From positions 124,001 to 188,000 of the forward strand of contig JBFWZA010000002.1 of assembly GCA_050185825.1 (NCBI GenBank): DNA of 64,000 nt. Direction: 5' to 3'. Below the pieces are notes generated by a model, which was not told the DNA's origin, searched no databases, and saw nothing but the letters and a program-made list of their open reading frames with translations. Source of the stretch: SZUA-309 sp050185825. Lineage in GTDB: Bacteria; Pseudomonadota; Gammaproteobacteria; Pseudomonadales; Azotimanducaceae. Shown one piece after another: positions 51,921-61,448 of the stretch (positions are counted from its first letter, which is position 1; each line of letters opens with the position of its first letter). The position numbers were made by a program, and so were the translations under genes.

Positions 51921-53518
51921 AAATTCTGTCCCTCCAACTGAAGAATCGATCCGCTCTTCCGGTACGGATTCAAAGGCACAAACCAGTTGATGACGCTTTG
52001 AGCGCTCTGGCGAAACTCCTTTCTAGTCATTTTCTCAGGCCGGACAATCGCTAAAGAATCGGTATCGCAAAATGCCCAGTCCAGTCCTTCATCAAGTGCC
52101 TTCTTTTCCGCTAAACCGAGCATCAGCCGGGCTGCACCTGTAATGAGTACTCCCAGAAGGGGGTGAAAGTACTTTCCTGGCTCCTCGATTGCCTTTATGT
52201 CGATTAGCCAACTCTCGCCATCTGGCCCAAACATCGCTAGAGGCTCCGACTTTGGCGCATCGTCGCGATTGATCTCGATAAAAATTCCGTAGCTCGTGGA
52301 ATTAGCGATAATTTTCAGCGTTTTCTCGATTTCGTCTTTTTCTTCCTTAACTTCGTCCCGCAAATCGATCAGACGAGTAAATAAATCATCCTTTCTCGGG
52401 TCGATTCGAAAATCCTCACGGCTCAAGATGTTGATAGGCTGAAGTCCGTCCTGTGGCGGTCCCGGCTCGAACGTCAGCGCTTCCAGAATCTTTGGCGCTT
52501 TTCCGGTGAGTAGTTTCGAAACAATGCAGTCCGCGAGGGTGTACCAGAGAGGCAGATCAGCAGTCAGATAGTTGAGCCCGATGGTGTGGGACTTGCCGTC
52601 ATACTTAGCCCTAACCGGCAGTAGATTGTCGTCCGGTTGAAGCCTGACGAGCGTCCGCAGCCGCCGCCAGTTCTTGGGCTTCTGGAGATCATCGGACGTC
52701 ACTCGATCCAGAAATCGTTGAGTCGCGACGGTGGCATCTAACCAGCGAATCCCATCCGCGATCACGAACTCCCAAAGTCCCATGAGGCTATTTACCGTGG
52801 GGTACATGGACTTGAAGTCGCAATAGAGAATCTCCCGGATCTCCCGGCGAATACGAACTTCAGCCCGACCACCGTAGTACGAGCAGAAGATCTGGCCTAA
52901 TAGCTCACGAGGGAATTCAGGGTGGCAAGCAAGCAAAGGCTGGATTCCCATCTGTTGTAGATAGCCTTTGCCCAGACTCGCTTCACTCAGAATCTTCGCA
53001 CAAGGCTGCTCAAGTCCGTGTTCCATATACCGGGCCACTAAAGCCCGATAGCACTCCCAGGTTGCCTGCACATCGTCCCGTGCATAGTCGAGATACGAGT
53101 CGGTGACGGTCCCGTGTTCGTCGGAGTCATTTTTCTGGGTCGGCGTCTTAAGTGCTGCGGTCAGTGACGCCAAACTAAATGAGCGGCTCATCAGGGCAGC
53201 CGCAAGCGTCTTGACGTCAACAAAATACCCCCGGTAAGGCGGAACGTAGAGGCCTCGCCCGCGCATCCCTCTAGGCGTGTCCTGTTTGCCCGGAATCGCG
53301 AAATCGATCAAAGCCGCCTTTGGGCTTAGGTGTTTGACGCGGACTCGCGGATCATCGGAATCCTCCGACACGATGAAGCTGAAACCGCCACGCATATGCC
53401 CTCTGGCCGGTCCATGGGCGATCGCGATGCGGGAGAGATCAAACGGGAGATTGAATCCCACAACCGCTGCATGCTGTCGGTATCCGTAGCGTAGGAACAC
53501 TTCAGTTCGGAACTCCTC
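51921..53518 (-). pseudogene. Family B DNA polymerase, middle fragment (exonuclease and polymerase core)
   Basis: This fragment holds the 3'-5' exonuclease motifs II (VVGFNLPFDLSRI) and III (YLDYARDDV). It also holds all three polymerase motifs: A (YCDFKSMYPTV), B (KIIANSTSYGIF) and C (FCDTDSLAIV). The catalytic residues are conserved. It is cut at 53518 by the IS21-family element and at 51921 by the IS3-family element. It joins upstream as VMTVEEFRTEVFLRYG after removing one CTCCTC copy. The restored gene would encode 906 residues. Confidence 0.85.
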
Positions 53519-53619
53519 TGTCAACGCCGACTTAAAACTGACCCCTTTTTCCTCGGAGCCGCCGAAGTAAAATTGACCCCCCTGACGGTCTGATTGAGCG
53601 CTGGCTGACCTTCGGTCAG

Positions 53620-54399
53620 TCAGCCAGCGCGGCCCTTCTTGCCGGTGGTCGTGCCGGCGCGTTGTTTGTCCTTCAGCCGATAGCTCTCGCCTTTGAGCGT
53701 GACGATGTGACCGTGGTGCAGCAGCCGGTCGAGCAGTGCTGCGGTCAGGGTTGTATCGTCTGCCAGTGCGGTGGCCCAGTCCGAGAACGACAGGTTCGAA
53801 GTGATGATGATCGAGCTGCGCTCGTAGCGCTTGGCGATCACCTGGAACAAGAGGCTTGCCTCCTCACGACCGAACGGCAGATAACCGAGCTCGTCGATGA
53901 CCAGCAACTTCGGTCCCAGCACGGCGTGGTTGAAGTAGCTCGTGAGCCGATCCCGGCGATGGGCTGCCGCCAGCTGCAGCATCAGATCAGCCGCGGTGAT
54001 GAACCGGGTCTTGATCCGCGCCATCACGGCCCGATAGGCCAGCGCCTGGACGATGTGGGTCTTACCGGTGCCGCTCGCTCCGAGCAGGACGATGTTCTCT
54101 GCCCGCTCGATGAAGGCGAGGGTGGCGAGCTCCTGGATCTGCGCCTTGGGGGCACCGGCAAAGGTGTAGTCGTACTCCTCCAGGGTCTTGATACCCGGCA
54201 AGGTCGCCATCTTCAGCAGCGTCTGCTTGGCGCGCTCGTGGCGGCCATCGACCTCGACCTTCAGGACGTGCTCGAGATAGTCGGTGAACGTAGCCGACTC
54301 GGCAGCCGAGGTCTGGGCGATGGCGTCGTACTCGGCGGCCACCCAGCCGAGCTGGAGGGCCTCACACAGGCTCGCGATCCGCTCTGCCTGCAGGTTCAT
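53620..54399 (-). CDS. istB: IS21-family helper ATPase IstB
   Basis: This 259-aa AAA+ protein has Walker A GASGTGKTH and Walker B LLVIDELGYLPF. A sensor-like IITSNLSFSDW and the typical C-terminus (DRLLHHGHIVTLKGESYRLKD) follow. It activates the IstA transposase and target choice. Its ATG overlaps the IstA stop as ATGA. It appears intact. Confidence 0.94.
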   Translation of the reverse strand: MNLQAERIASLCEALQLGWVAAEYDAIAQTSAAESATFTDYLEHVLKVEVDGRHERAKQTLLKMATLPGIKTLEEYDYTFAGAPKAQIQELATLAFIERAENIVLLGASGTGKTHIVQALAYRAVMARIKTRFITAADLMLQLAAAHRRDRLTSYFNHAVLGPKLLVIDELGYLPFGREEASLLFQVIAKRYERSSIIITSNLSFSDWATALADDTTLTAALLDRLLHHGHIVTLKGESYRLKDKQRAGTTTGKKGRAG

Positions 54400-55406
54400 C
54401 GCTCCACCACCAGGGCGTCGTAGGTGGACAGCGGGTGCTGCAGCGACTCGATCGGCGTCGGCACACGACGGCTCGGCTTCGGCGTCAGGTTCACCACACC
54501 GTGGTACGGGTGCAGGTACGAACGTTCTTCCTGCCAGCGGTCTATTGGGCGTTCCTTGAGCTCGCCGTGCACCCGGACGTTGGCCACGTCCCTGAGCCAG
54601 CGGGCGACCTCCAGGTTGGCGGTCTCGGCATCCACGATCAGCCCGGATGCCTGGAACCGCGTCTTCAGCGGGATCCAGAAGCTCGAGCGCAGGTAGCGGT
54701 TGAAGCGCTCGACCTTGCCCTTGGTTCTGGCACGATAGGGCCGGCACAGCCGGATGGAGAAGCCGCAGTCACGGGCCAGCTGCAAGAGCTGCGGATGGAA
54801 ACGGTGCTGGCCACCACCGTAGGCGTCGCGCTCGAGGACCACGGTCTTCATGTTGTCGAAGAGCACGTGCTCGGGCACGCCGCCGAAGGCCTCGAAGCTG
54901 CGGCGCAGGCAGGACAGCACCGTCTCGATGCGCTCGTCGGCGACGAAGTAGACGAACGCCAGGCGGCTGTAGCCGAGGGTCGCGACGAACGCCGACAGGC
55001 GGTGCCGGCCACGGCGGATGGTCACGAAGTCCACCTGCATCTGCTCACCCGGCTTCGTCTCGAAGCGGACCAGCGGTTCAACCACCGGCGTCGGCTTCAG
55101 GGTGGTAAGGAACACCTTCAGCTGGCTGATCCCGCCGGGATAGCCGAGGGCCCGGATCTCCCGCATCAGCACCGTGGCCGGAATCCAGTCCGGGATGGCG
55201 GCCTCGACGCGCTCTGTCAGATAGTCCTTGTAGGGGTCCAGCTTCGTCGGCCGTGGCAATCGCGGCCCATAGACCGGCTCGCCCTTCCGCTTCAGATACT
55301 TACGAACCGTGTTCCGGGAAACGCCGAGTTCCCGGGCAATACCCTTGATCGACTTCCCCTGCCGTGCCAGCACACTGATCTCCACACTCGTCTCCAAACT
55401 GTGCAT
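54396..55406 (-). CDS. istA: IS21-family transposase IstA
   Basis: This 336-aa transposase has an N-terminal HTH (SIKGIARELGVSRNTVRKYLK) and an rve core with Asp in MQVDFVTI, Asp in VLFDNMKTV and Glu in KGKVERFNRY. The ATG at 55406 is used; a TTG four codons earlier is possible. It is shorter than some IstA proteins (around 400-500 aa), ending at LVVER, but belongs to a known shorter group and looks complete. Confidence 0.93.
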   Translation of the reverse strand: MHSLETSVEISVLARQGKSIKGIARELGVSRNTVRKYLKRKGEPVYGPRLPRPTKLDPYKDYLTERVEAAIPDWIPATVLMREIRALGYPGGISQLKVFLTTLKPTPVVEPLVRFETKPGEQMQVDFVTIRRGRHRLSAFVATLGYSRLAFVYFVADERIETVLSCLRRSFEAFGGVPEHVLFDNMKTVVLERDAYGGGQHRFHPQLLQLARDCGFSIRLCRPYRARTKGKVERFNRYLRSSFWIPLKTRFQASGLIVDAETANLEVARWLRDVANVRVHGELKERPIDRWQEERSYLHPYHGVVNLTPKPSRRVPTPIESLQHPLSTYDALVVER

Positions 55407-55496
55407 GGCGCCGCCCAAAGTGGCGCCAGCTTACCCACCGCAGGGGGGGTCAGTTTTACTTCGGCGAGGGGGGTCATTTTTACTTCGGCGCTAACA

Positions 55497-55799
55497 CTCC
55501 TCCACCGTCATCACTTCTATGCCGTGTGCGGTTGCATAGCGGTGAGTTCGCTCGATCTCGGCCTTGGTCAGTGACTGCGGGTCGTAGAAACACCCTTCCC
55601 GCTCAAGTTCGAGTTCGTTGCGCACTTGAAAGAACGCGACACGCAGCTGCTGAGCAGCGTCTGTGGTCGTCTCGCAGTCGAACACAAGAGACCACGGCGA
55701 GGGTTCCAACGACAGAGTTCGAGCCTTAGCGGCGAGTGGCTTCCGCCCCGGTCGCTCTGTATAGGCTCGAACAGCTATCGGGACCTCCAATCGATTCAC
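55497..55799 (-). pseudogene. Family B DNA polymerase, N-terminal fragment (exonuclease motif I)
   Basis: The first 101 codons of the polymerase start at GTG 55799, overlapping the HNH stop (GTGA). Exonuclease motif I is SLVFDCETTTD (the DxE pair). The frame is interrupted at 55497 by the IS21-family element, just after IEVMTVEE, and continues precisely in the middle fragment. Confidence 0.82.
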
Positions 55800-56161
55800 T
55801 GGACTGCCTCCCCGGCGAGATCGCCATCCAGAAGCCACCGTCCGAACTCCCGGAGGGTCTCGACGATACCGGCGAGGAAGTCGGCCAACCCAAGCAGGTA
55901 GCGGGCGATCACTTCCTGCATACCCTGACAGGTCGCGTCGGCGGGCACGTGGTCCAAACGCTTGTCCGTCAGTTTGCGGTGACAGTTCATGCAGACGACG
56001 CCGGTATCATCGTGGTGTTCGCGTCCGGCGATATGGTCTGCCTCCAGGATGAGACAGGTCGGGTCGTGTTCCCCGCATTGGAGGCAGACACCGTGACGGG
56101 TTCCCAGGCGTCGGTAGTCCTGCTCACGACGCTCTTCGGGGGATTTGGTTTTCTTAGCCAT
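55796..56161 (-). CDS. HNH endonuclease of the casposon
   Basis: This 121-aa nuclease has zinc-binding Cys pairs (CLQCGEHDPTC and CMNCHRK) around the HNH core EADHIAGREH...VVCMNCHRKLTD. A hydrophobic amphipathic helix closes the protein (YLLGLADFLAGIVETLREF). It lies directly upstream of and overlaps the polymerase gene. HNH nucleases recur in casposons. Confidence 0.86.
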   Translation of the reverse strand: MAKKTKSPEERREQDYRRLGTRHGVCLQCGEHDPTCLILEADHIAGREHHDDTGVVCMNCHRKLTDKRLDHVPADATCQGMQEVIARYLLGLADFLAGIVETLREFGRWLLDGDLAGEAVQ

Positions 56162-56175
56162 GAGTAACTCACTCC

Positions 56176-56748
56176 TTAGTCGGTTGATGTGATCTGGTAG
56201 ATTTCGTGGAAGGGGGGTTCATCCATCGCCGCGATGCGGTGGAGTTCATTGAGGTCCGTTTCCAGTGGATGGCGTTGGCCTCCGGATGTACGGACAGAGA
56301 GACCGATGTAGGGGTCCATGAGGGTGGGATCGTTGGTGCGGACGAACTCACCAGCTGCCTGGTAGTGCGCTCCCGCGAGGCTCCCTTCGGCAAAGCCGTC
56401 GAGGATCAGGGTCTTCTGTTTTCCACGCGTTAGGACCGGAACACGACGAGGGCGGGTATCGCTGACGATCCAACGCTGCCCCTGACGCTTGCCAATCTTC
56501 CGTTGAACGAGCGTGCGCTTCAGACGGTCTGGTGAGACGTGTTCGGCTCTTGCGGCGGCAGTCAGCGACCTGCCCTGGTTCATCGCCAGAATGGCCGCAT
56601 CGATCCGGGAGTCGCCTCTGGCCTGCCGCCTGTCTACGGGCTGCTCACTAGCCTTCGGGTGCCCCCGGGCCTGGGAGCGGGAGAGCCCGCGAGCGAGACC
56701 GCGCTCTATGCGGCGGCGGTATTCGGCCTTGTAGTCTCTTCGAGGCAT
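56176..56748 (-). CDS. Basic DNA-binding-like protein of unknown function
   Basis: This 190-aa protein is Arg-rich at its N-terminus (RRDYKAEYRRRIERGLARGLSRSQARGH). A helix-turn-helix-like segment follows (LTAAARAEHVSPDRLKRTLVQR), then a small C-terminal domain (FVRTNDPTLMDPYIGLSVR). The N-terminal pattern resembles proteins in mobile elements that bind nucleic acid. It lies 14 bases upstream of the HNH gene in the leftward operon. No family was recognised. Confidence 0.7.
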   Translation of the reverse strand: MPRRDYKAEYRRRIERGLARGLSRSQARGHPKASEQPVDRRQARGDSRIDAAILAMNQGRSLTAAARAEHVSPDRLKRTLVQRKIGKRQGQRWIVSDTRPRRVPVLTRGKQKTLILDGFAEGSLAGAHYQAAGEFVRTNDPTLMDPYIGLSVRTSGGQRHPLETDLNELHRIAAMDEPPFHEIYQITSTD

Positions 56749-56862
56749 GGCTGCGGGCGAAGTTGATACGTCGCAGCCAATTCTGGATTTTGTAAGTTAC
56801 TGATTCTATAGGGATAAAGTGGAATATGACTAGTTTAAACAGTTTACGCAGTTTGCTCGGGT

Positions 56863-57696
56863 TCACTTCCCTTTCTTAGAGTTGGCGACCCTACCAATGA
56901 TCCGTCTTATGTGGTCGGTACCGTAGCCGGGTCGGTGATCTTGGTATCGCGCATCTTCGCCAAACAATCGCGCCCGAAGCTCGCGAGCTTGCTCCTTCCT
57001 ATCTGGAAGATTCAGAAACTCCGGATCTTCCAATAGCACCTCCGCCATCTCGGCAATCTCCCGGCTTGAGTTCGGTCGGCCACCCTGAGCGGACCGTTCA
57101 CGTCTAGCTAGGCCATTCGGAACACCTTCCTGCTCTTCGTATGCCTCAGTATCCGGAGGGGGTCGAACGACTCGAATATCAAAGTAGGTCGTATCCTCTA
57201 CGATCAATTCGCCTTTGCGCCAGTGAATCGATCCCCGCCCAAACTCCAAGCCACCCTTGTCATAGAACTCTGCGCGATCCGGTATTTCTCCACCTTCATG
57301 GTCGTAGTCGACGAAAAAGTACTCCCTGGGAATTCTCATCGGCACGTCAAAGCCACCGGGTTTTGTTACAAAGCCAATGGCCCACAACTCCCCCCGATAG
57401 ATTGAATCGAGCAGAAGCGAGCGTCCATTCTCCGTCACGATCTTCAACTTCAGTTGTCGACCTTCCCAAGTTGGAGGTAACCATCCTCGAAGTTGCTCCC
57501 AGCGGGGGTGATCGGAAAGGTCTGAGTCGTTGTACGGATGAACATGGAGAGCATGGAAGGAGAAATCATCCATGAATCCTTTATTAAACTCGAACCAAGC
57601 TCGATCCAGCGATACGCCCGCTGTCCACAGTGCTCGGAGCTCGTCTGTCGAAAGTTCCGCGATTTCCTTAGTCCCCCAGGGCTTTAAACACTCCAA
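56863..57696 (-). CDS. Unknown 277-aa protein, first gene of the leftward casposon operon
   Basis: I do not recognise this protein. It has a mixed alpha/beta composition with aromatic-rich segments (FNKGFMDDFSFHALHVHPY, IYRGELWAIGFVTKPGGFDVPMRIPREYFFVDYDH). A charged C-terminal tail carries a RRERSAQGGRPNSSREIAEMAE region similar to those linking helical modules. No signal peptide or membrane helix is seen. It lies divergent from cas1. Confidence 0.68.
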   Translation of the reverse strand: MECLKPWGTKEIAELSTDELRALWTAGVSLDRAWFEFNKGFMDDFSFHALHVHPYNDSDLSDHPRWEQLRGWLPPTWEGRQLKLKIVTENGRSLLLDSIYRGELWAIGFVTKPGGFDVPMRIPREYFFVDYDHEGGEIPDRAEFYDKGGLEFGRGSIHWRKGELIVEDTTYFDIRVVRPPPDTEAYEEQEGVPNGLARRERSAQGGRPNSSREIAEMAEVLLEDPEFLNLPDRKEQARELRARLFGEDARYQDHRPGYGTDHIRRIIGRVANSKKGK

Positions 57697-57702
57697 GGAA
57701 GG

Positions 57703-57708
57703 TATAAT
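57703..57708 (+). promoter_or_regulatory. Possible -10 box for the cas1 operon
   Basis: A perfect TATAAT sits about 35 bases before the GTG start of the Cas1 gene, in the 46-base divergent spacer. The -35 region is not a good match. Confidence 0.4.
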
Positions 57709-57742
57709 GCTCGTTCTAGGGCACTAGGGGAACGGAACGCCT

Positions 57743-58906
57743 GTGCGCAAAGTCAGTTCACACCAAACCTCGAAATGCCCTCCAATGTCATCTGCTACAA
57801 ACCATGGCGACGTAACGTGGGTATCCCGCTCGCACTACTGGCTGGAACAATCCCGTCAGAAAGCCACGCTTCGACGACGTGAGCGGCAGAAATCTCCGCT
57901 CATCCTGACTGGCCATGGGCTTTCCATACGTGTAGACAGAGGTTGCTTGCTTATCCGCGATGGGAATACCCACTACCCTGCGGAGCAGCAGGAATGGCGG
58001 TTCTTCAAAGGCGCGTTGGATATCCCGCCATTTTTCATCGTGATTGACGGATCTGGCGAGATCACCTTGGACGCTATCGACTGGATGTCCATGCAGGGAA
58101 CTCCACTGATCCGCCTCAGATGGGACGGACAGTTCGCTTCGATCGTCACCGCCGGTGGTCAAGCCGCGTCGACCGAGTGTGTTCTTTGGCAGAAATCATT
58201 GCGAGAGCATCCCGAAAAACGGCTCGCCTTCGCAATTGACCTCATCCGACGTAAGGTCGAGAACACCACAGTAACTCTAGAGAGTCACGTACCCAGATCT
58301 CGGATTTGGAATCGTGCTTATAAGAACGTCTCCGTTCGCGCCGAGTGGCTTGGCAAGCGGCCACCTAAAACGCTTGAGGAGTTGCTCGGCATCGAAGGAT
58401 CGGTCGCCAACGACTACTTTCGGGCTTGGTCTGGTATCCCATTGAAGTGGAAGGTGGCAAAACGCTATCCGATTCCAGAGGATTGGCAGACCTACACATC
58501 GAGGGCCGCAAATCGAGTCGGTACGCGGCAAAACTATCGCGCCACTCATCCAATCAACGCCATGCTTAACTATGCCTATGGTGTGATCACAGCTCGGGCT
58601 CATGTCCAGCTCATTGCCGATGGCTACGATCCGGCGATTGGTGTCCTCCACGACAATCGGGCAAGGCGAGGTGCTTACCCACCCTTTGCACTCGACCATA
58701 TCGAGCCACTTCGTCCGATCGCGGATCGCGCCATACTGCAGATCATCACCTCCGAGACTTTGACGGGGGCTGACTTCAGCGTTCAGGACGACGGCGTGTG
58801 TCGGCTGAATCCGGAGCTGGCTAGGAGAGTCGCAAAACTAACGACGGAAATTTCCGCCAGCAGCGGATCAAAAGTGGTCACACTATCGGAAACTAAAGAT
58901 GGATGA
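57743..58906 (+). CDS. cas1: Cas1 family integrase (casposase)
   Basis: This 387-aa Cas1 homologue has the N-terminal beta domain (LILTGHGLSIRVDRGCLLIRDG, VIDGSGEITLDAIDWMSMQGTPLIRL) and the catalytic helical domain. Metal-site residues are Glu218 (LLGIEGSVANDYF), His303 (GYDPAIGVLHDNR), and Glu321 with Asp328 (FALDHIEPLRPIADR). No Cas2, other cas gene or CRISPR array is present in the window. With terminal repeats and a family B polymerase nearby it is best read as a casposon integrase. The start is GTG 57743; ATG 57785 is an alternative. Confidence 0.9.
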   Translation: MRKVSSHQTSKCPPMSSATNHGDVTWVSRSHYWLEQSRQKATLRRRERQKSPLILTGHGLSIRVDRGCLLIRDGNTHYPAEQQEWRFFKGALDIPPFFIVIDGSGEITLDAIDWMSMQGTPLIRLRWDGQFASIVTAGGQAASTECVLWQKSLREHPEKRLAFAIDLIRRKVENTTVTLESHVPRSRIWNRAYKNVSVRAEWLGKRPPKTLEELLGIEGSVANDYFRAWSGIPLKWKVAKRYPIPEDWQTYTSRAANRVGTRQNYRATHPINAMLNYAYGVITARAHVQLIADGYDPAIGVLHDNRARRGAYPPFALDHIEPLRPIADRAILQIITSETLTGADFSVQDDGVCRLNPELARRVAKLTTEISASSGSKVVTLSETKDG

Positions 58907-59636
58907 CGCGAATTCAAATCTAGATTGGGAACTCGTTAGTCATATCGAGGAAGAATTGGTTGGTATGCTCGATATCTTTCATAGGTCTTCACTGTCGCCT
59001 TCGAGCTCTTCGCAAACGTTTACAACACAGCAAGGAGTTTTAGGCGAACACATCAGTGGAGCAATCGGTGAAGCCGAGTCGCGCTTACCGCACCTTGATG
59101 GGCGAGCACAGCTATTAATGAAGCGGGTGATATCGAACTTAGAAAGAGTCTCAGATCTAGTTGAGAACTCCATAGATGCCGTATCTTCCGAGTCCTGGTG
59201 GTCTGAGGTCGAGAAGTACCACGATGAAATCATGGAAGACCTCTCAGCTATTGAAAACCAGCCAGATACGCAACAAAAACTCCTAAACTTCTCTGCACAT
59301 GTCGAAGTCGGCATAGAGCCTGTATGGATTGCCAGAGACAACGAAAACGCCGCTAGTTTCGATGCGCTTCGGGAAGCACTCGATGATCTTTATCGTTGGT
59401 TGTCTCAAAGTAACGTACATCCGGCAGAGAAGGAAAGAATATTGGCTGCCCTTGTTTCATTGAAGTCGATGACCGACCACAAAGGTGTTTGGAACTGGGC
59501 AGCTATTTATTCCGGGGAGCTTTTAGAGCGTGCAGCGAAAGAGGCGGTCTATGAGGTAGCTAAGTCAAAGTTTGTTGGCGTCTTATCCGGACTAGGAGCA
59601 GTAGTTGGAATATTCCTAGGAAATATGGCGACATAG
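58899..59636 (+). CDS. Unknown casposon cargo protein with C-terminal membrane helix
   Basis: This 245-aa helical protein overlaps cas1 by eight bases, so it is co-translated with it. It is rich in Glu, Ser and Leu with coiled-coil character (LLMKRVISNLERVSDLVENSI, LDDLYRWLSQSNVHPAEKERILAAL). It ends in one membrane helix (FVGVLSGLGAVVGIFLGNM). This layout resembles tail-anchored effectors in defence systems, but no family was recognised. Confidence 0.68.
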   Translation: MDDANSNLDWELVSHIEEELVGMLDIFHRSSLSPSSSSQTFTTQQGVLGEHISGAIGEAESRLPHLDGRAQLLMKRVISNLERVSDLVENSIDAVSSESWWSEVEKYHDEIMEDLSAIENQPDTQQKLLNFSAHVEVGIEPVWIARDNENAASFDALREALDDLYRWLSQSNVHPAEKERILAALVSLKSMTDHKGVWNWAAIYSGELLERAAKEAVYEVAKSKFVGVLSGLGAVVGIFLGNMAT

Positions 59637-59731
59637 ATTGGCATCTCAGAGGAGCAATGCGTCTCACAAAATTAGAGGCGAGTTACCCGCCAGCTAGATT
59701 TATTGGCAGATGACGAAATACAGTTGATGCG

Positions 59732-60148
59732 ATGCTAGAAACTCAGATTGAGCCTGCCGTGAGTGCCAAAAAGGCAAAATGGTTTGTCTATACAGTTTGT
59801 GTGGGATTGTTGCCCCTTGCGTCCCGACTCTTAGTGTGGGCGGTCACCAAGCACGGGGCGGTTGAACCGTTTTCACCTGCCGAGCTCGTAGCGTTTGGGT
59901 TGATACTGCACATATCTAATATCAACGAGATAGAACACTACACGGAGGCAGGTGAGACTTGGAAAACGGTTCAGAACGGGACGTCTATTCTCTTTATTGC
60001 CTCATACAGCATGCTCTTCGCATTGGCTCTCGTTGGAGACAATCTGGTCGATGTTCGCACGATCACGTATTGCACCATCGCGATGGCCGTAATCTCGCTC
60101 GGCCTGAGTTGGGCCGTGTTCGACCGAATATCTAGAGTTACCAGATGA
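59732..60148 (+). CDS. Small multi-pass membrane protein
   Basis: This 138-aa protein has about four membrane helices (VYTVCVGLLPLASRLLVWAV, LVAFGLILHIS, ILFIASYSMLFALALVG, TIAMAVISLGLSWAVF). The stop overlaps the next small gene as ATGA. No family was recognised; it may form part of a membrane effector or sensor module with the two neighbours. Confidence 0.65.
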   Translation: MLETQIEPAVSAKKAKWFVYTVCVGLLPLASRLLVWAVTKHGAVEPFSPAELVAFGLILHISNINEIEHYTEAGETWKTVQNGTSILFIASYSMLFALALVGDNLVDVRTITYCTIAMAVISLGLSWAVFDRISRVTR

Positions 60149-60279
60149 CCATGACAACCTTAGTTGTTTCGGCAACGGGCGCTATTTGCCTCATAGGCAT
60201 CGTGGTCACGATATGGTCGATCGCGAGTACGAGAAATCGCTACTTCGACGAATATGTGGAGCGCAAGAAGAGTGATTAG
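60145..60279 (+). CDS. 44-aa single-helix membrane protein
   Basis: An ATG at 60145, overlapping the previous stop, opens a 44-codon frame. It encodes one membrane helix (LVVSATGAICLIGIVVTIWSI) with a charged tail (STRNRYFDEYVERKKSD). It ends TAG at 60279, inside the start of the next gene. Overlaps at both ends support it being a real gene. Confidence 0.55.
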   Translation: MTMTTLVVSATGAICLIGIVVTIWSIASTRNRYFDEYVERKKSD

Positions 60280-61240
60280 AAATTTCGTCTATCTAGACAT
60301 TGAAAAGCTGCAATCTCTATCGTCACAGCTGTTTGAAGGCGTAACCGAGTACGCAGTGAGAGAAACGGAACAGTCGAGCGAGATGGCGGAAGGGCAGAAA
60401 GGGCCGATCGGAAGTGGCAGAGTGCTTGGAGACATTCTTCGGGAGAGAAACCGCTCTTCCGAAATGCGCTATCTAAACGACCACGCATACGCGATCTTTG
60501 AAGAAAAAACCCTTGAGGATGGATTGGTTTACCAAGCAGCTGACTCAGGCGACGTACAACTTACTGACGGAATACGTAAGCATCCGTTTATTAGGATCGT
60601 TGGAACAGCCGTCTTTAATGACGTTGCTGAACTTAATCGAATCATGGGTAATTTCAATAGGTTTGGTCAAGCGATAGCGCGAGTGACCAATCGAGAAGTC
60701 CTCGAACGAGCACAAACTGCTCTTGCAGAAGCCAAGGCACACACCAAAGATCGCAACCAGTGGGCTAGGCTGGATCAGCAGGTAAAGGAACTCACCAATA
60801 TAAAGAAACTAGCGGTGGATAGCGGTCTCCAGCAAGACGAAAAATATTTAGAGGATCTTGCTTACCTTTTTAGCTACGGCTATGAGGATCGTTTTGAAGT
60901 TCAAATAGTGCTGGGCGAAACGATCTACTCCGCAGACTTAAACAGAGATTGTCTTCGTGAGAAGGAGAAGTCCCTGATAAGAAAATATGCTCGAACGACC
61001 GAGGTTGAGTTTGTGCTATTCGGATTGGCCACACAGTTTGGCCGCGACAGTAGTTCTCCAGCGCCATCGGACTCGAACGCAGCTCCGGAGGAAGAAGACG
61101 AACCGACCAAAATGAAACTAGCACTGATGAAAATGGTTCGAACAGTTGCTGGTCTGGAAGAAACCTTTACCGGGCGCCTCCCAAACGAGGTGATTGTCGA
61201 CCCGATAGCACTTTACACTCAGCTACAAACCAGTGTTTAA
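60254..61240 (+). CDS. Unknown protein, DUF6414-like
   Basis: This 328-aa protein begins NFVYLDIEKLQSLSSQLFEGV, which resembles the N-terminus of the DUF6414 family found in defence contexts. A long charged helical region (EVLERAQTALAEAKAHTKDRNQW) and an acidic linker (PAPSDSNAAPEEEDEPTK) follow. ATG 60254 or GTG 60272 could start it; both overlap the 44-aa gene. No catalytic motif was recognised. Confidence 0.65.
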   Translation: MWSARRVIRNFVYLDIEKLQSLSSQLFEGVTEYAVRETEQSSEMAEGQKGPIGSGRVLGDILRERNRSSEMRYLNDHAYAIFEEKTLEDGLVYQAADSGDVQLTDGIRKHPFIRIVGTAVFNDVAELNRIMGNFNRFGQAIARVTNREVLERAQTALAEAKAHTKDRNQWARLDQQVKELTNIKKLAVDSGLQQDEKYLEDLAYLFSYGYEDRFEVQIVLGETIYSADLNRDCLREKEKSLIRKYARTTEVEFVLFGLATQFGRDSSSPAPSDSNAAPEEEDEPTKMKLALMKMVRTVAGLEETFTGRLPNEVIVDPIALYTQLQTSV

Positions 61241-61448
61241 AGCGCCTCGACAAGGGCCTCGACACGTCAGGCTGCGAAAATCGATAAGTAGTAACTTTGC
61301 ACCTGAGCGAATGAGTACTACGCTCTCTGATTGAATATCTGATTCTCGGATAATTAATCATGTCTGCAATCCTATTTAGACATGTTTGTTCGGGAGCGAG
61401 CATCTGAATTTCCAGGCGCTTACCTCGTAAAGTGCAAGGTGCGGACCT

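Larger units (their letters stand above)
53519..55496 (-). mobile_element. IS21-family insertion sequence inside the polymerase gene
   Basis: This is a 1,978-bp element with istA and istB. Both ends begin TGT and carry two tandem copies of a GCCGAAGTAAAA-type motif followed by TGACCCC, the multiple terminal repeats typical of IS21. A 6-bp duplication CTCCTC flanks it (53513-53518 and 55497-55502). Confidence 0.9.

Noticed and set aside
57743..58906. Cas1 as part of a CRISPR-Cas adaptation module
   Set aside because: No Cas2, no other cas gene and no regularly spaced repeats were seen in the AT-richer region; TIRs and PolB point to a casposon instead.
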